DNA from: Treponema sp.
Lineage (GTDB): Bacteria; Spirochaetota; Spirochaetia; Treponematales; Treponemataceae
Assembly (NCBI GenBank): GCA_017469785.1
Contig: JAFUFU010000030.1
Location: forward strand, 1 to 58,295
DNA length: 58,295 bases
Direction: 5' to 3'
Below the pieces are notes generated by a model that ran no database searches, was not told the DNA's origin, and saw only the letters and a program-made list of their open reading frames with translations. Positions within the stretch are counted from its first letter, which is position 1; each line of letters begins with the position of its first letter. Positions 41,402 to 50,202 of this stretch are shown piece after piece. The position numbers and the translations under genes were made by a program.

Positions 41402-41539
41402 CTGTACCTCTTTTTCGCCACAAGGATGCGGCACAAGTTATGTGAGTTTCGTTTCAAAACTCAATCATTTTATGTGAAGACAAGAATGCCTGCGCATAAA
41501 ATCGTGACTGTTTCGCTTTCTATTCTAACACAGTTCTGT

Positions 41540-41545
41540 TAAAAT
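41540..41545 (+). promoter_or_regulatory. -10 box of the formyl-THF cyclo-ligase gene, leaderless geometry
   Basis: TAAAAT at 41540-41545, six bases before the ATG at 41552; no ribosome-binding site and no clear -35. Confidence 0.4.
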
Positions 41546-41551
41546 TGCATT

Positions 41552-42181
41552 ATGAATCTAGACAAAATATCTGAGGAGAAAAAGAAGCTGCGGAAAGAAA
41601 TGCGTCGCTCTCAAAAAGATTTTCTTGACAGTCTCTCGGAGCGTGAAAAATTTTCCCTTGCCGAAAGTCTCGCCGAAAAAATCACTGCCCTTGAACAATA
41701 CAAAAAATCCGCCCTTGTTTTCGCATATATTCCCGACAGTCTCGAAGCTGACTGCAGGCCTGTGATTTTGGAAGCCCTTGAAAAAGGAAAAGAAGTCGCC
41801 GTCCCAAAAGTTGATTTGGAATCAGCCCAAAAAGGCATAAGCAGGATGAATTTCTATTTTCTGAATTCAGGGCGAGGTCTGGAAGACCAGCTGGAGAAAG
41901 GGGCCTATGGAATCCTTGAGCCGAAAAAGGAACTGGTGAGATATTCATTGAAAACAGGAAAAATCACGCCGAAAGAAGCATTCATGATTGTTCCCGGAGT
42001 GGCATTCACTGAAAGCGGAAAAAGGCTCGGCCACGGAAAGGGATTCTATGACATTTACATAGAAGAATTGCGCGCATCCGGCGTCAGTCCATTCCTTTGC
42101 GGAACAGCCCTCCCCTGCCAGATTGTCCCGGATCTACCCACAAACAACCAGGACATCCTCATGGACACGGTAATTTTTTAG
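41552..42181 (+). CDS. 5-formyltetrahydrofolate cyclo-ligase
   Basis: 209 residues. N-terminal basic helix KKLRKEMRRSQKDFL, then ALVFAYIPDSLEAD with the conserved proline, and the diagnostic loop MIVPGVAFTESGKRLGHGKG with FYDIYI. The enzyme converts 5-formyl-THF to 5,10-methenyl-THF using ATP, in the cytosol. It is convergent with the M16-like gene, with a four-base gap. Length and motifs are normal. Confidence 0.92.
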   Translation: MNLDKISEEKKKLRKEMRRSQKDFLDSLSEREKFSLAESLAEKITALEQYKKSALVFAYIPDSLEADCRPVILEALEKGKEVAVPKVDLESAQKGISRMNFYFLNSGRGLEDQLEKGAYGILEPKKELVRYSLKTGKITPKEAFMIVPGVAFTESGKRLGHGKGFYDIYIEELRASGVSPFLCGTALPCQIVPDLPTNNQDILMDTVIF

Positions 42182-42185
42182 CCGA

Positions 42186-44993
42186 TTATCTTTTGCTGTC
42201 CTTGCTGTAAAGCCTGAGAGGCGGAAGGGGGGCAAAATATTTTTCCACAATCAGAAAATAGTCCTCAACGCCAGCCTTTGAAATCGCCTCGTACTGCCGC
42301 AGATAAAGTTTCGGATTTTTCTGAATTTCTCCGCTTTGCATGAGACGGGCAGTTCCTTCCTGACTTGCGGCTTTTGAGATTACCGCCATGAGCCAGTTGT
42401 TTTCAAGGGAGGCTAGCAAATCGATTTTTTCAAGGTCAATCACCCCGTCGGTTTTCAACTCAATCTGGTTGGCAATGTCTTTTTTGATTGAAGAAAGACA
42501 TTCCGAATAGGCAGAGTCCACTTCCGCCGTATGCTCAACGCTAGTCACAAGCAGGCGTGCAAAAGGAAGGTCATTGTCCGGAAGCTGGGCCTTCACCCTT
42601 GTTTCAGGATATTTTTTTGAAAGACGATTTTCCATTCGTGAAGCAAGCTCGATAAGAAGGGCATCGAAAAGGGCACAGTCCGTGCTGTCAAGATTTGGCG
42701 AGGGCATACAGTACAAAACCGGATCAAGAAATTTCGTAGTCGGAATCAGGACCGCTGGCATGGGGCCGGCCTCTTCCTTTGAAATGTCGGTCAGGAAAAG
42801 ATGCCTGAGGGGAAGCCGCTTCTCTTGCAGGGCAAGAGCTGAAAAATCAGGGGGTGAAACACGCAGGTCAGAGTCGCACGTCTCTTCAATGCTTGTCAAA
42901 AGTCCGAAAGTCGAATCCAGTTTTTTTTGAATCTTGTCATCGCCTTTCAGACCGCCGGAAAGAATCAGTGAAAAGCGGCTTGAATCCAGCAGGATCGGAT
43001 AGGCTTCAAGAATCTGGCGGAATTCCAGGTCTTCAGCCGGCTTGTCCTCAGTATCTTTGTAAAGCTTGGGATAGGCCGAATCCGCGTAAAGCAGCCTTAC
43101 AGCCTCGCATAAAAGTTGAAATTCTGTGCTGCCCGACTTCAGCCGCCATTGCGTGCGCTCATCATAGGTGACGCCATCGGCCGTCGCGGGATTTATATCG
43201 CAATAGACCAGAGCCGTGTATGCCGCCTGAATCGCAAAATCCATTTCTTTGGACAGGCATGACACCGTGATAATCGAATGTGTGCTCAGTGTCTGGGAGC
43301 CGACTTCATAGAACCCGGTTACGGCACCGTTCAGCGCAAACAAATCAAGCTGCCGGCGAATGTTTACGGCTATTGAGCCTGCCACGACAGATGCAAGCCC
43401 CGGAGCCTTGTCGGTGAATAAAAGCTCGCCGCCTGCAATCGTCAGTGAAAGGACGGCCGTGCTGGAACTCTCGCTTTTTTTGAGCGTGACTGGGATTCCG
43501 TTCTGCAAAGTGAAAGAAGAATACTCCGAAAGATTTTTTGAAATGAACCTGTCCGCCGAAGCCGCGATTTCTTCAAGCAGAGGGGATGATTTTTCATCAC
43601 TGCCTTTGATTTCTTTTATAAGTTTTTTGTAGGCATCCTGGTTATACCACGCACTCTCTTTTTGCGAAATCAACGTATATCCAGATTTCTTAAATTCAGC
43701 GGCATACTTTTGATAGACAGCCTGATTTACAAACACAAAGACAAAAGGAGATTCTGATAAGACCTTCTGCTGGAGGTCATCAATATTCACGGAAGAAAGC
43801 CTCTCAATTTTCTCAAAGAACCGGGGTATCTCTTCGGAAGGATTTTTGGAAAGAGAGAGGGAACGGGAAAAGGACTCCATCGTTGCGTCCGAACTCTCTG
43901 AAAGCCGAATAAAGGAAGTCCTTGCGGATTTTAAGGCCTCCTGCAATTCATTTTTTGAAAAGACATCCTCGTCCCTGGACATCTCCAGGAACAATTTTGC
44001 CTGCACCACAGGAGAAACCTTCGTTTTGCCGATAAGTGACTGCAGGATAAGCCGGGAAGCGTTTTTTTCCTGAGCAGAATTGACATCAATGTACTCATCA
44101 CCCAGAATTTTAAGATTCCTCTGCTTGAGAAGAAGCTTTTTAAAGGAAGAGCCGTCACGATTCCAGCTTGCAGAAAGCGCGTCAGCCTCATCACGGGACA
44201 GAGAAGTGTACTGCAGGACGATTTGCGTCATTTCATCTGAAAAATCCTTGTGGGCGAGAACAAACTTTCTGGATGGGACGAAGTTTTCTTTTTGAACAAG
44301 CTCCCTGATTTTTGACCCGTCAGAAAGGTTTGGGTTTTGAAAGGAGCGGCTGGAAAAACTAAGGAAATATTTTTTTACAAGCGAAAGGAGAGCAGCTTCC
44401 GTCAGGTTTCCGCTTATAAAAAGAGAAGAATTGGAAGGAATATAGTAGTTCTCAGCGATTGAATACAGCTCAGTCCTTATCTCTTCGTTTTTTTTGGAGG
44501 AGAAAGCTGCCGGAGAGACACCGCTCTCCCGGGTCCATGGCGACAGCGGAAACAATTTTGAATCGATTGCAGAATTTATGAAGCCTGTTGTGCTTTCCGA
44601 GTAGTCCTTGAATTCACCGCTCATGGTCTTCACCATTGACGAGAGCCTGGCATCAGACAGGGAAAGGGGCTTTAATTTTTCGGAAAGTGAAATCAAAGCT
44701 TTTTCGGCAGCCGCCGGCGCGACCTTCGAAATGTATCGCACGCAGTCATTCGAGATATCGCCGCCTGAAAGCCTGGCATAAAGCGTGAACAGGCCGCCGT
44801 TTTCCAGAGTCTGAGCGGTAAAGCCCGCGTTCACGCACAACTCCATGCGGACAGTCGGGGAAGACACGTCCTCAAGGAAATATACTTTCAAGCCGTTTTC
44901 CAGAGTAAAAAGCTTTATGTCAGACACGGTGAACGCGGAAAGGGAAAAAGAAAAAAGGAAAAACAATAACAGCGAGGAAAATCGTATCTTCAT
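42186..44993 (-). CDS. M16 (insulinase) family protein lacking the zinc motif
   Basis: 935 residues. Signal peptide MKIRFSSLLLFFLFSFSLSA. The N-terminal half starts like a pitrilysin-type domain: FTLENGLKVYFLEDVSSPTV then RMELCVNAGFTAQTLENGGL, but the expected HxxEH in the following helix is absent (the region reads LFTLYARLSGGDIS). Two M16-like repeats can be followed across the length. Loss of the zinc ligands predicts no peptidase activity, as in structural M16 subunits. It would act in the periplasm, perhaps as a chaperone or scaffold. It has no ribosome-binding site and follows a family 1 repeat. Confidence 0.6.
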   Translation of the reverse strand: MKIRFSSLLLFFLFSFSLSAFTVSDIKLFTLENGLKVYFLEDVSSPTVRMELCVNAGFTAQTLENGGLFTLYARLSGGDISNDCVRYISKVAPAAAEKALISLSEKLKPLSLSDARLSSMVKTMSGEFKDYSESTTGFINSAIDSKLFPLSPWTRESGVSPAAFSSKKNEEIRTELYSIAENYYIPSNSSLFISGNLTEAALLSLVKKYFLSFSSRSFQNPNLSDGSKIRELVQKENFVPSRKFVLAHKDFSDEMTQIVLQYTSLSRDEADALSASWNRDGSSFKKLLLKQRNLKILGDEYIDVNSAQEKNASRLILQSLIGKTKVSPVVQAKLFLEMSRDEDVFSKNELQEALKSARTSFIRLSESSDATMESFSRSLSLSKNPSEEIPRFFEKIERLSSVNIDDLQQKVLSESPFVFVFVNQAVYQKYAAEFKKSGYTLISQKESAWYNQDAYKKLIKEIKGSDEKSSPLLEEIAASADRFISKNLSEYSSFTLQNGIPVTLKKSESSSTAVLSLTIAGGELLFTDKAPGLASVVAGSIAVNIRRQLDLFALNGAVTGFYEVGSQTLSTHSIITVSCLSKEMDFAIQAAYTALVYCDINPATADGVTYDERTQWRLKSGSTEFQLLCEAVRLLYADSAYPKLYKDTEDKPAEDLEFRQILEAYPILLDSSRFSLILSGGLKGDDKIQKKLDSTFGLLTSIEETCDSDLRVSPPDFSALALQEKRLPLRHLFLTDISKEEAGPMPAVLIPTTKFLDPVLYCMPSPNLDSTDCALFDALLIELASRMENRLSKKYPETRVKAQLPDNDLPFARLLVTSVEHTAEVDSAYSECLSSIKKDIANQIELKTDGVIDLEKIDLLASLENNWLMAVISKAASQEGTARLMQSGEIQKNPKLYLRQYEAISKAGVEDYFLIVEKYFAPLPPLRLYSKDSKR

Positions 44994-44997
44994 AGTA

Positions 44998-45078
44998 AAA
45001 GCGGCTCCGCTATGTAGCAGTGGCGAAGCCAGCCGCCCTGCGGCCGAGGGCTACCGAGCTGCGGAACAGCGGCAGCTA
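44998..45078. repeat. Dispersed GC-rich repeat, family 1
   Basis: Contains CGGCTCCGCTATGTAGCAGT, GGCGAAGCCAG and GAGCTGCGGAACAGCGGCAG; related to 2953-3035 and to 53968-54051 in reverse orientation. Confidence 0.65.
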
Positions 45079-45093
45079 AGTATATTTGCCCAT

Positions 45094-45126
45094 AAAAAAA
45101 TCCTTTGGAGAAAGTCACCAAAGGAT
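45094..45126 (-). terminator. Terminator after tRNA-Asn
   Basis: On the minus strand ATCCTTTGG pairs with CCAAAGGAT (45118-45126 and 45100-45108) followed by six or seven Ts. Confidence 0.85.
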
Positions 45127-45133
45127 ATAAAAA

Positions 45134-45206
45134 CGACCCCTGCTGGGCTTGAACCAGCGACACACGGATTAACAGTCCGTTGCTCTACCGACTGAGCTAA
45201 GGGATC
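45134..45206 (-). tRNA. tRNA-Asn (anticodon GTT)
   Basis: Minus strand: acceptor GATCCCT/AGGGGTC (one wobble), D-loop AGCTCAGTCGGTAGAGC, anticodon stem CGGAC/GTCCG-type around loop with GTT, T arm GCTGGTTCAAGCCCAGC, discriminator G. CCA is not encoded. The next gene on this strand in the transcription direction is 44993. Confidence 0.92.
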
Positions 45207-45277
45207 AACTTGTTCTTGCGAACGAGTGTTATAATATATGAATCACAAAAAAGTGTCAATATGTTTTTATATTTTTT

Positions 45278-47641
45278 TCATTTTTTTGCGATTTTTACGC
45301 TGAAATCAAGGCGGCTTTCCTTGCCAAGCCAGTCTGTCACTACAAGAGTGCCTTTTCCTTCTGAGCCAAGGGATTTGACGTAGGTTCCGGCCATGCCTCC
45401 TTTAAGGGAGACGATTTTTGGCCCGACGATTTCGATGCAACCTTCCGCGCGCAGTGAAACCGGCTCCTGACAGTAAGGCTGCGTGTTGCCGTTTTCGTCC
45501 ACAGCCTTGAGACTTACGCTGAGAACATCATAAGTGCTTTCTTCCACAAGCTCAGAACGCCGGGCCGAAAGTTCCAGGTTCGTCTGTTTTGCCGGAGCGC
45601 GGACAATGGTTTTCACGAGCTTTCCGTCACGATAGGCTTCAAATTTGTAGGTGACGAAACGCATTCCCCAGCCGTTGATATATTTTCCGTACAAATCACG
45701 GAGTTTGGTTGGATTTGTGACTCCTCTCGCCCAGAGACAAAGACCTTTCAGAATCGTTCTGAGCGGAAGATTATCGACGCCATATTTCTGTAGCGCGAAA
45801 ATTAAATCTTTAATCGGCTTGGAATGTTTTTCCTTGATGCCGGCCTCATCAACCAGCCTGTGGCCCACATAATCGTCTATTACGATGGGGCCGTGAGGAA
45901 GATTTTTGAAGGAAGAATCAGCGGGAGTGTATTCCTTGATAAAAATATCATTGACGTACATTTTTACGCTGTCAGCATTCGTGATAATGTAAACATCACC
46001 CCGCATGCTTGCAGGATACTCGCCGATATCCATGCTTGAACTGACGTAAAGAACGTCCCCAACGATATCCGCGTCCTGCTGACAGCGGTAAACCAATGCG
46101 GCCATTTTGGGATTTCGGTACATATCAAGCACGCCATGATAACAGATGTAATCGCCTGAGCCGAAATCCTTGTGGGTATTGTAGTCTGCCATGCACCAAC
46201 CGCTGGCCCCGGAAATATCACTGCGGCCTGCAACAGCATCAATAACCTTTGCATGTCGAAGGGCATGTTCCGTACGATGGGATTCACAATCAAAAGACTT
46301 GGTTGGGAACATATGGCCGTTATATTCGCTAATCATGTAGCCTTTTTTTGTATCGGTAACATTCTTTTTGGGAAGACAGCCCGGGTTCGGTCCCCAGAAG
46401 CTGAAATCATTGAAAGTATACACGTCTTCAAGAAGATGGCTGTGCTTTAGATAGCGAACGCCGCCAGTAGGACGGGTAGAATCAAGCTCATGCGCGGCGG
46501 CATTTGTCCGCTCGTAGAATTCATCATCGTCCTGGCTTTCATTTATTCTGACGCCCCAGATAAAAATCGACGGATGATTCCTGTACTGCAGGACCATGTC
46601 CTTTACATTCTGAACTGCAATATTTTTCCAGTCTGCGTCCCCGATATGCTGCCAGCCCGGGATTTCAGTGAATACCAGAAGACCTATCTCGTCACAGCGA
46701 TCAACAAAATATTGGCTCTGGGGGTAATGCGATGTGCGCACCTCATTCAGTCCAAGCTCATATTTCAGAATGTCCGCATCCTCTCGCTGCATATTTTTCG
46801 GCATCGCATAGCCCACATAGGGCCAGCACTGATGACGATTAAGCCCGCGGATTTTGATTTTTTTCCCGTTGAGATAGAAGCCGCTTGCGTCATAGCGTAT
46901 GTCACGGAAACCGAAGCGAGTCTCTTTTGTGTCGAGAAGCCGTCCCTCCCCGTCTGAAAGGGTCGTGACCAGCGTGTAAAGATAGGGTTCTTCCAGAGAC
47001 CAGAGATTGATTTTATCATCCGGATCACTGGAAAAAGGCACGCCGTCAGTTTTTTTGAGTGAATGGGTAATTTTATATTTTGCCTCATCGCCTTGAGCGC
47101 AACCGGCAATTTTAACGTCGGCAGAATATGAAGTCCCGGAAGTCTTTACAAATACATCCTCAATATACACGGGATTCTTGACATCAAGATAAACATCGCG
47201 GTAAATTCCGCCATAAGTCATATAGTCAACGACAAATCCAAAGGGGGGCTGGTTCAGGTTTTCCCGGCTGTCAACGCGGATTGCAAGCACGTTATTGCTT
47301 CCTGCGGGAGCGAGTTCAGCGGTCAAATCCAGGGTATAGGCAGTATAACCGCATTTGTGGATGGCAATGCTTTTTCCGTTGAAAAACACCTCGCTTTCAT
47401 GGGCCGCTCCCTCCACAGTAAGGAGCAGGGTTTTCCCAGCCCAGTCCGATTCAGTTTTGAATTCCTTTCGATAAAGGGAATTCTTCTGATAAAGCTCTGT
47501 TGAAAAAGAGTTAAAAGGAGTTACGGTTACACTATGCGGAAGCCGCACATGCTCAAAATCTGCATTACATTCTGTTTTCGTTAATCCAGCATTAAAGTCA
47601 GGGGTATAAAGCCAATCATCATTCAAGTAAATTCGAGTCAT
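45278..47641 (-). CDS. Glycoside hydrolase family 2 (beta-galactosidase/glucuronidase type)
   Basis: 787 residues with no signal peptide, so cytosolic. Domain order: sugar-binding jelly roll (1-160, FGFVVDYMTYGGIYRDVYLD), immunoglobulin-like (about 165-270), TIM barrel (about 270-560) and a C-terminal beta region. In the barrel are GLNRHQCWPYVG and NEVRTSHYPQSQYFVDRCDE; the acid/base glutamate is in IWGVRINES and the nucleophile probably in YMISEYNGH. GH2 covers beta-galactosidase, glucuronidase and mannosidase; substrate cannot be told. It suggests use of plant or mucin oligosaccharides. On the minus strand the ATG has no ribosome-binding site. A stretch SARRSELVEES near the C-terminus may be repeat-derived. 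Confidence 0.9.
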   Translation of the reverse strand: MTRIYLNDDWLYTPDFNAGLTKTECNADFEHVRLPHSVTVTPFNSFSTELYQKNSLYRKEFKTESDWAGKTLLLTVEGAAHESEVFFNGKSIAIHKCGYTAYTLDLTAELAPAGSNNVLAIRVDSRENLNQPPFGFVVDYMTYGGIYRDVYLDVKNPVYIEDVFVKTSGTSYSADVKIAGCAQGDEAKYKITHSLKKTDGVPFSSDPDDKINLWSLEEPYLYTLVTTLSDGEGRLLDTKETRFGFRDIRYDASGFYLNGKKIKIRGLNRHQCWPYVGYAMPKNMQREDADILKYELGLNEVRTSHYPQSQYFVDRCDEIGLLVFTEIPGWQHIGDADWKNIAVQNVKDMVLQYRNHPSIFIWGVRINESQDDDEFYERTNAAAHELDSTRPTGGVRYLKHSHLLEDVYTFNDFSFWGPNPGCLPKKNVTDTKKGYMISEYNGHMFPTKSFDCESHRTEHALRHAKVIDAVAGRSDISGASGWCMADYNTHKDFGSGDYICYHGVLDMYRNPKMAALVYRCQQDADIVGDVLYVSSSMDIGEYPASMRGDVYIITNADSVKMYVNDIFIKEYTPADSSFKNLPHGPIVIDDYVGHRLVDEAGIKEKHSKPIKDLIFALQKYGVDNLPLRTILKGLCLWARGVTNPTKLRDLYGKYINGWGMRFVTYKFEAYRDGKLVKTIVRAPAKQTNLELSARRSELVEESTYDVLSVSLKAVDENGNTQPYCQEPVSLRAEGCIEIVGPKIVSLKGGMAGTYVKSLGSEGKGTLVVTDWLGKESRLDFSVKIAKK

Positions 47642-47726
47642 AGATTACAGTGTAAGACTGAATTGAAGAAAAGTAAAAGAGAATTTTGATTTTTTTAATG
47701 ATAATCTGAATTCACGGAGGAAAGTA

Positions 47727-47756
47727 TTGACAAAATTTCCCAAAAAGAATTAAACT
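47727..47756 (+). promoter_or_regulatory. Promoter of the aromatic leader peptide
   Basis: Perfect TTGACA (47727-47732), 18 bases, TAAACT (47751-47756). The ATG of the leader peptide at 47763 is six bases downstream, so transcription would begin on the start codon. Confidence 0.65.
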
Positions 47757-47762
47757 CAGTCT

Positions 47763-47903
47763 ATGAATCGCAACACTTCTTATGCGACAGAAAAATCTTT
47801 CTCTAGCCAGCAGGCTTCATTTATGAAGGCTTACTTTTATTATGGCTATTTTTATTTTTCTCGTGCCCGCTATGGAAGTCATACGCCAGTTTTTAATGCG
47901 TAA
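47763..47903 (+). CDS. Phe/Tyr-rich leader peptide (attenuator)
   Basis: 46 codons ending TAA at 47901-47903; codons 24-32 read Y F Y Y G Y F Y F, eight aromatic codons out of nine (47832-47858). A second ATG at 47823 gives a 26-residue peptide starting MKAYFYYGYFYFSRARYGSH, similar in style to the pheL and tyr-type leaders of enterobacteria. The start at 47763 has the leaderless geometry; the one at 47823 has only a weak AGCAGG. It precedes a terminator hairpin and then the DAHP synthase gene. Translation stalling at Phe/Tyr codons when these amino acids are scarce should release the terminator. Confidence 0.75.
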   Translation: MNRNTSYATEKSFSSQQASFMKAYFYYGYFYFSRARYGSHTPVFNA

Positions 47904-47959
47904 AGTTGCGAATTAATTAAGGCAATTCTAAGGACTTCCAAAACGGAAGTCCTTTTTTT
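47874..47959 (+). promoter_or_regulatory. Attenuator: antiterminator strand and terminator for the DAHP synthase gene
   Basis: AGGACTTCC (47931-47939), loop AAAAC, GGAAGTCCT (47945-47953) and T7 form an intrinsic terminator. GGAAGTC at 47874-47880, inside the leader ORF just after the aromatic codons, is complementary to GACTTCC (47933-47939) of the terminator's left arm and would make the antiterminator. Confidence 0.7.
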
Positions 47960-48128
47960 ATGCCCCTCACAGAGTTAAAGAGGACACAGAGAGTTTTATG
48001 TATGTGAAATAAAAGGCCACAGTCATATTTTATGCTAGCGAAAGAAAACTGTGGTAAAAATCCGCATAATATAAAATTACCTCTGTGAGAATCTGTGTAA
48101 ATCTGTGGACAAACTCAGGAGTAAAAAA

Positions 48129-49163
48129 ATGATTATTGTATTGAAAAATGGTGCAGATGCACGAAAAGTAGATGAACTCAAAAAAGGGCTCAAGTCAAAA
48201 GGTCTTGAAATCCACGAATCAAAGGGAAAAGATGTCACGATTCTCGGTCTTATTGGCGACACCAGCCGAATCACGCCGGAAGAATTGCTTGCAAACGAAA
48301 TCGTTGAGAGCGCCCAGCGGGTAAAAGCACCTTACAAGCAGGCCAGCCGCTCCTTCCACCCGAAGGACACTGTGATTTCAGTAAAATCAGTGGCGGACGC
48401 AAATCTTGGCGCCGACATCGGTGACGGAAAAACCTGCGCTATCATGGCAGGCCCCTGCTCGGTGGAGACAGAAGAGCAGATTATTGAAGTGGCAAAGGCC
48501 GTAAAGACAAGCGGAGCCAGATTCCTCAGGGGAGGAGCCTTCAAGCCGCGAACTTCCCCCTACTCTTTTCAGGGACTGGGAGCGGAAGGGCTTGAGCTTC
48601 TTAAAATCGCCAGAAAAGAGACAGGGCTTCCCATCGTAACCGAGCTTATGGCAATCAATCAGATTCCCCTTTTTGAGGATGTGGACATCATTCAGATTGG
48701 AGCCAGGAACATGCAGAATTTCGACCTTCTTAAAGAGGTGGGAAAACTCAAGAATCCTATTTTGCTCAAACGGGGACTTTCTGCCACGGTAAAAGAATTT
48801 TTGATGAGCGCCGAATACATCATGGCCAGCGGAAACGAAAATGTAATTCTCTGCGAGCGGGGAATCCGCACTTTCGACAACTACACGCGAAACTGCCTTG
48901 ATTTGAGCATCGTTCCGTATCTTAAAAAAGAAACCCACCTTCCGGTCATCATCGACCCCAGCCACGCCTGCGGGATCCGCTGGATGGTTCCCACACTGGC
49001 AAAAGCGGCCGTGGCCGTGGGAGCAGACGGACTTATCATCGAAGTTCACAACAATCCCGAAAAAGCCCTATGTGACGGCGAGCAGAGCCTTACTCCAAGC
49101 CAGTTTGACGACTTGATGAAAGTGCTTGCAAAATATGCGGCCGTTGAAGGCAGAAACTGCTAA
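48129..49163 (+). CDS. aroF: DAHP synthase, type I beta (3-deoxy-7-phosphoheptulonate synthase)
   Basis: 344 residues from the ATG at 48129 (CAGGAG eight bases upstream; the GTG at 48105 is inside the leader region). An N-terminal ferredoxin-like domain [20 protein letters not shown], then the barrel with [47 protein letters not shown] and [13 protein letters not shown]. It condenses PEP and erythrose-4-phosphate at the start of the shikimate pathway. It resembles the N-terminal half of the 22971 fusion, but is stand-alone and lies behind the aromatic attenuator. Between terminator and gene (47960-48128) there are hairpins (CCACAGT/ACTGTGG, 48017-48054) and 'cacaga' repeats. Confidence 0.93.
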   Translation: MIIVLKNGADARKVDELKKGLKSKGLEIHESKGKDVTILGLIGDTSRITPEELLANEIVESAQRVKAPYKQASRSFHPKDTVISVKSVADANLGADIGDGKTCAIMAGPCSVETEEQIIEVAKAVKTSGARFLRGGAFKPRTSPYSFQGLGAEGLELLKIARKETGLPIVTELMAINQIPLFEDVDIIQIGARNMQNFDLLKEVGKLKNPILLKRGLSATVKEFLMSAEYIMASGNENVILCERGIRTFDNYTRNCLDLSIVPYLKKETHLPVIIDPSHACGIRWMVPTLAKAAVAVGADGLIIEVHNNPEKALCDGEQSLTPSQFDDLMKVLAKYAAVEGRNC

Positions 49164-49175
49164 AATCTAAAATTC

Positions 49176-49946
49176 CTAGCAGGCGAAACGACGTTGAATC
49201 CACTTTGCGACTCCGTCGTTTTCGTTTGACAGGCAGATTTCATCAGCAAAAGCCTTTACTTCCGGAATGGCGTTTTCCATGGCGACACCTTTTCCGCACA
49301 TTTTGAGCATACCAATGTCATTGAAATCATCGCCGAAAGCCACGATGTTTTCTGGCCGGATATTAATGGAAGAGCATAGGGCTTCAATCGCTTTTTCTTT
49401 AGTCGCGTCTTTTTTGCTGATTTTGTACCAGGGAATATCTGAAAAAGGAAGGTAATCGGCGTTTTCTATTCCGATGCTCAAAAGAATCTTTTCAACAATT
49501 GTCTTGTCCAGCGTTTTCAGGCAGATTTTCATGGCAGGCTCGGAAAAACCGGCGAAATCAGTGTAAGTCCAGAATTTATCGCCCAGTTCTTCTTTGGAAT
49601 TTGAAAAAAGCCCTGTCTCGTTATCCACGCTGATGGTAAAATCCTTGCCGCAGAGCCTGAAAGCCTCGTCAATCAAAGTCCGGGTTTCACTGGCAGAAAA
49701 AGTGCTGGAATAGATTTTTTTGCCCTTGTAAAAGGCAAGCCCGCCGCCGTTCGTAATCATAATGTCAGGGGAAAGTCCGTCGAGGAATTTTGAAGCGTTC
49801 ACCAGCGCGCGCGAGGTAGAAATGCCGAAAAGAATACCCTTGCTTTGGGCAGAGGCTATCACATCTTTTGTAAAAGCTGAAATGCTTTTGTCATTGCGAA
49901 AAAGCGTGCCGTCTAAATCAGAAAGAATTACAGTTTTGTTTTCCAT
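49176..49946 (-). CDS. Cof-type HAD hydrolase (HAD-IIB)
   Basis: 256 residues. Motif I DLDGTLFRND (nucleophile and proton donor aspartates), motif II GISTSRALVN, the C2 cap insertion (about 80-185), Lys in KEKAIEALC, and motif IV FGDDFNDIGMLKMCG. Such enzymes dephosphorylate sugar phosphates, flavin or pyridoxal phosphates; which one cannot be told. It converges on the DAHP synthase gene. Its own promoter (TTGTAA, 17, TATAAT) ends five bases before the ATG, so it is probably leaderless as well. Confidence 0.88.
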   Translation of the reverse strand: MENKTVILSDLDGTLFRNDKSISAFTKDVIASAQSKGILFGISTSRALVNASKFLDGLSPDIMITNGGGLAFYKGKKIYSSTFSASETRTLIDEAFRLCGKDFTISVDNETGLFSNSKEELGDKFWTYTDFAGFSEPAMKICLKTLDKTIVEKILLSIGIENADYLPFSDIPWYKISKKDATKEKAIEALCSSINIRPENIVAFGDDFNDIGMLKMCGKGVAMENAIPEVKAFADEICLSNENDGVAKWIQRRFAC

Positions 49947-49951
49947 AGCCG

Positions 49952-49980
49952 ATTATACCCGCCACAATTTTATTTTACAA
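49952..49980 (-). promoter_or_regulatory. Promoter of the HAD gene, leaderless geometry
   Basis: Minus strand TTGTAA (49980-49975), 17 bases, TATAAT (49957-49952), then five bases to the ATG at 49946. No ribosome-binding site. Confidence 0.65.
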
Positions 49981-50000
49981 GCAAATTTCAGAGATAAAAA

Positions 50001-50178
50001 AATTGCGGGGCGTTGCGGGGCCATAAGCAAAAAAAATTGCCCCGCAGAGGGGGTAGCGACCAACAAAGTGGGCTTGCCCTACGAGCATAGCTCTTCGGGA
50101 GACTCGCTAAAAACGCTTCTCAAGCGTTTTTGCCCTGCTATGCAGTGCCGCTCACTAAGGGGGAGACTTCCCCCCACT
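50001..50178. repeat. GC-rich palindromic intergenic repeat cluster
   Basis: Contains TGCGGGG / CCCCGCA, AAAACGCTTCTCAAGCGTTTT and GGGGGAGACTTCCCCC hairpins. Its right part shares a 17-mer with the insert in rsuA. It fills the gap between the HAD gene and tyrA. Confidence 0.65.
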
Positions 50179-50190
50179 AAAAAAATCTGT

Positions 50191-50196
50191 TAAACT
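50191..50196 (+). promoter_or_regulatory. -10 box of tyrA, leaderless geometry
   Basis: TAAACT at 50191-50196, six bases before the ATG at 50203; no ribosome-binding site. Confidence 0.4.
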
Positions 50197-50202
50197 GATT
50201 TT

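Noticed and set aside
45541..45575. SARRSELVEES stretch in the GH2 enzyme as a repeat insertion
   Set aside because: Only a short resemblance to 'gacaagctcag'-type repeats and no clear boundary; too weak to call.
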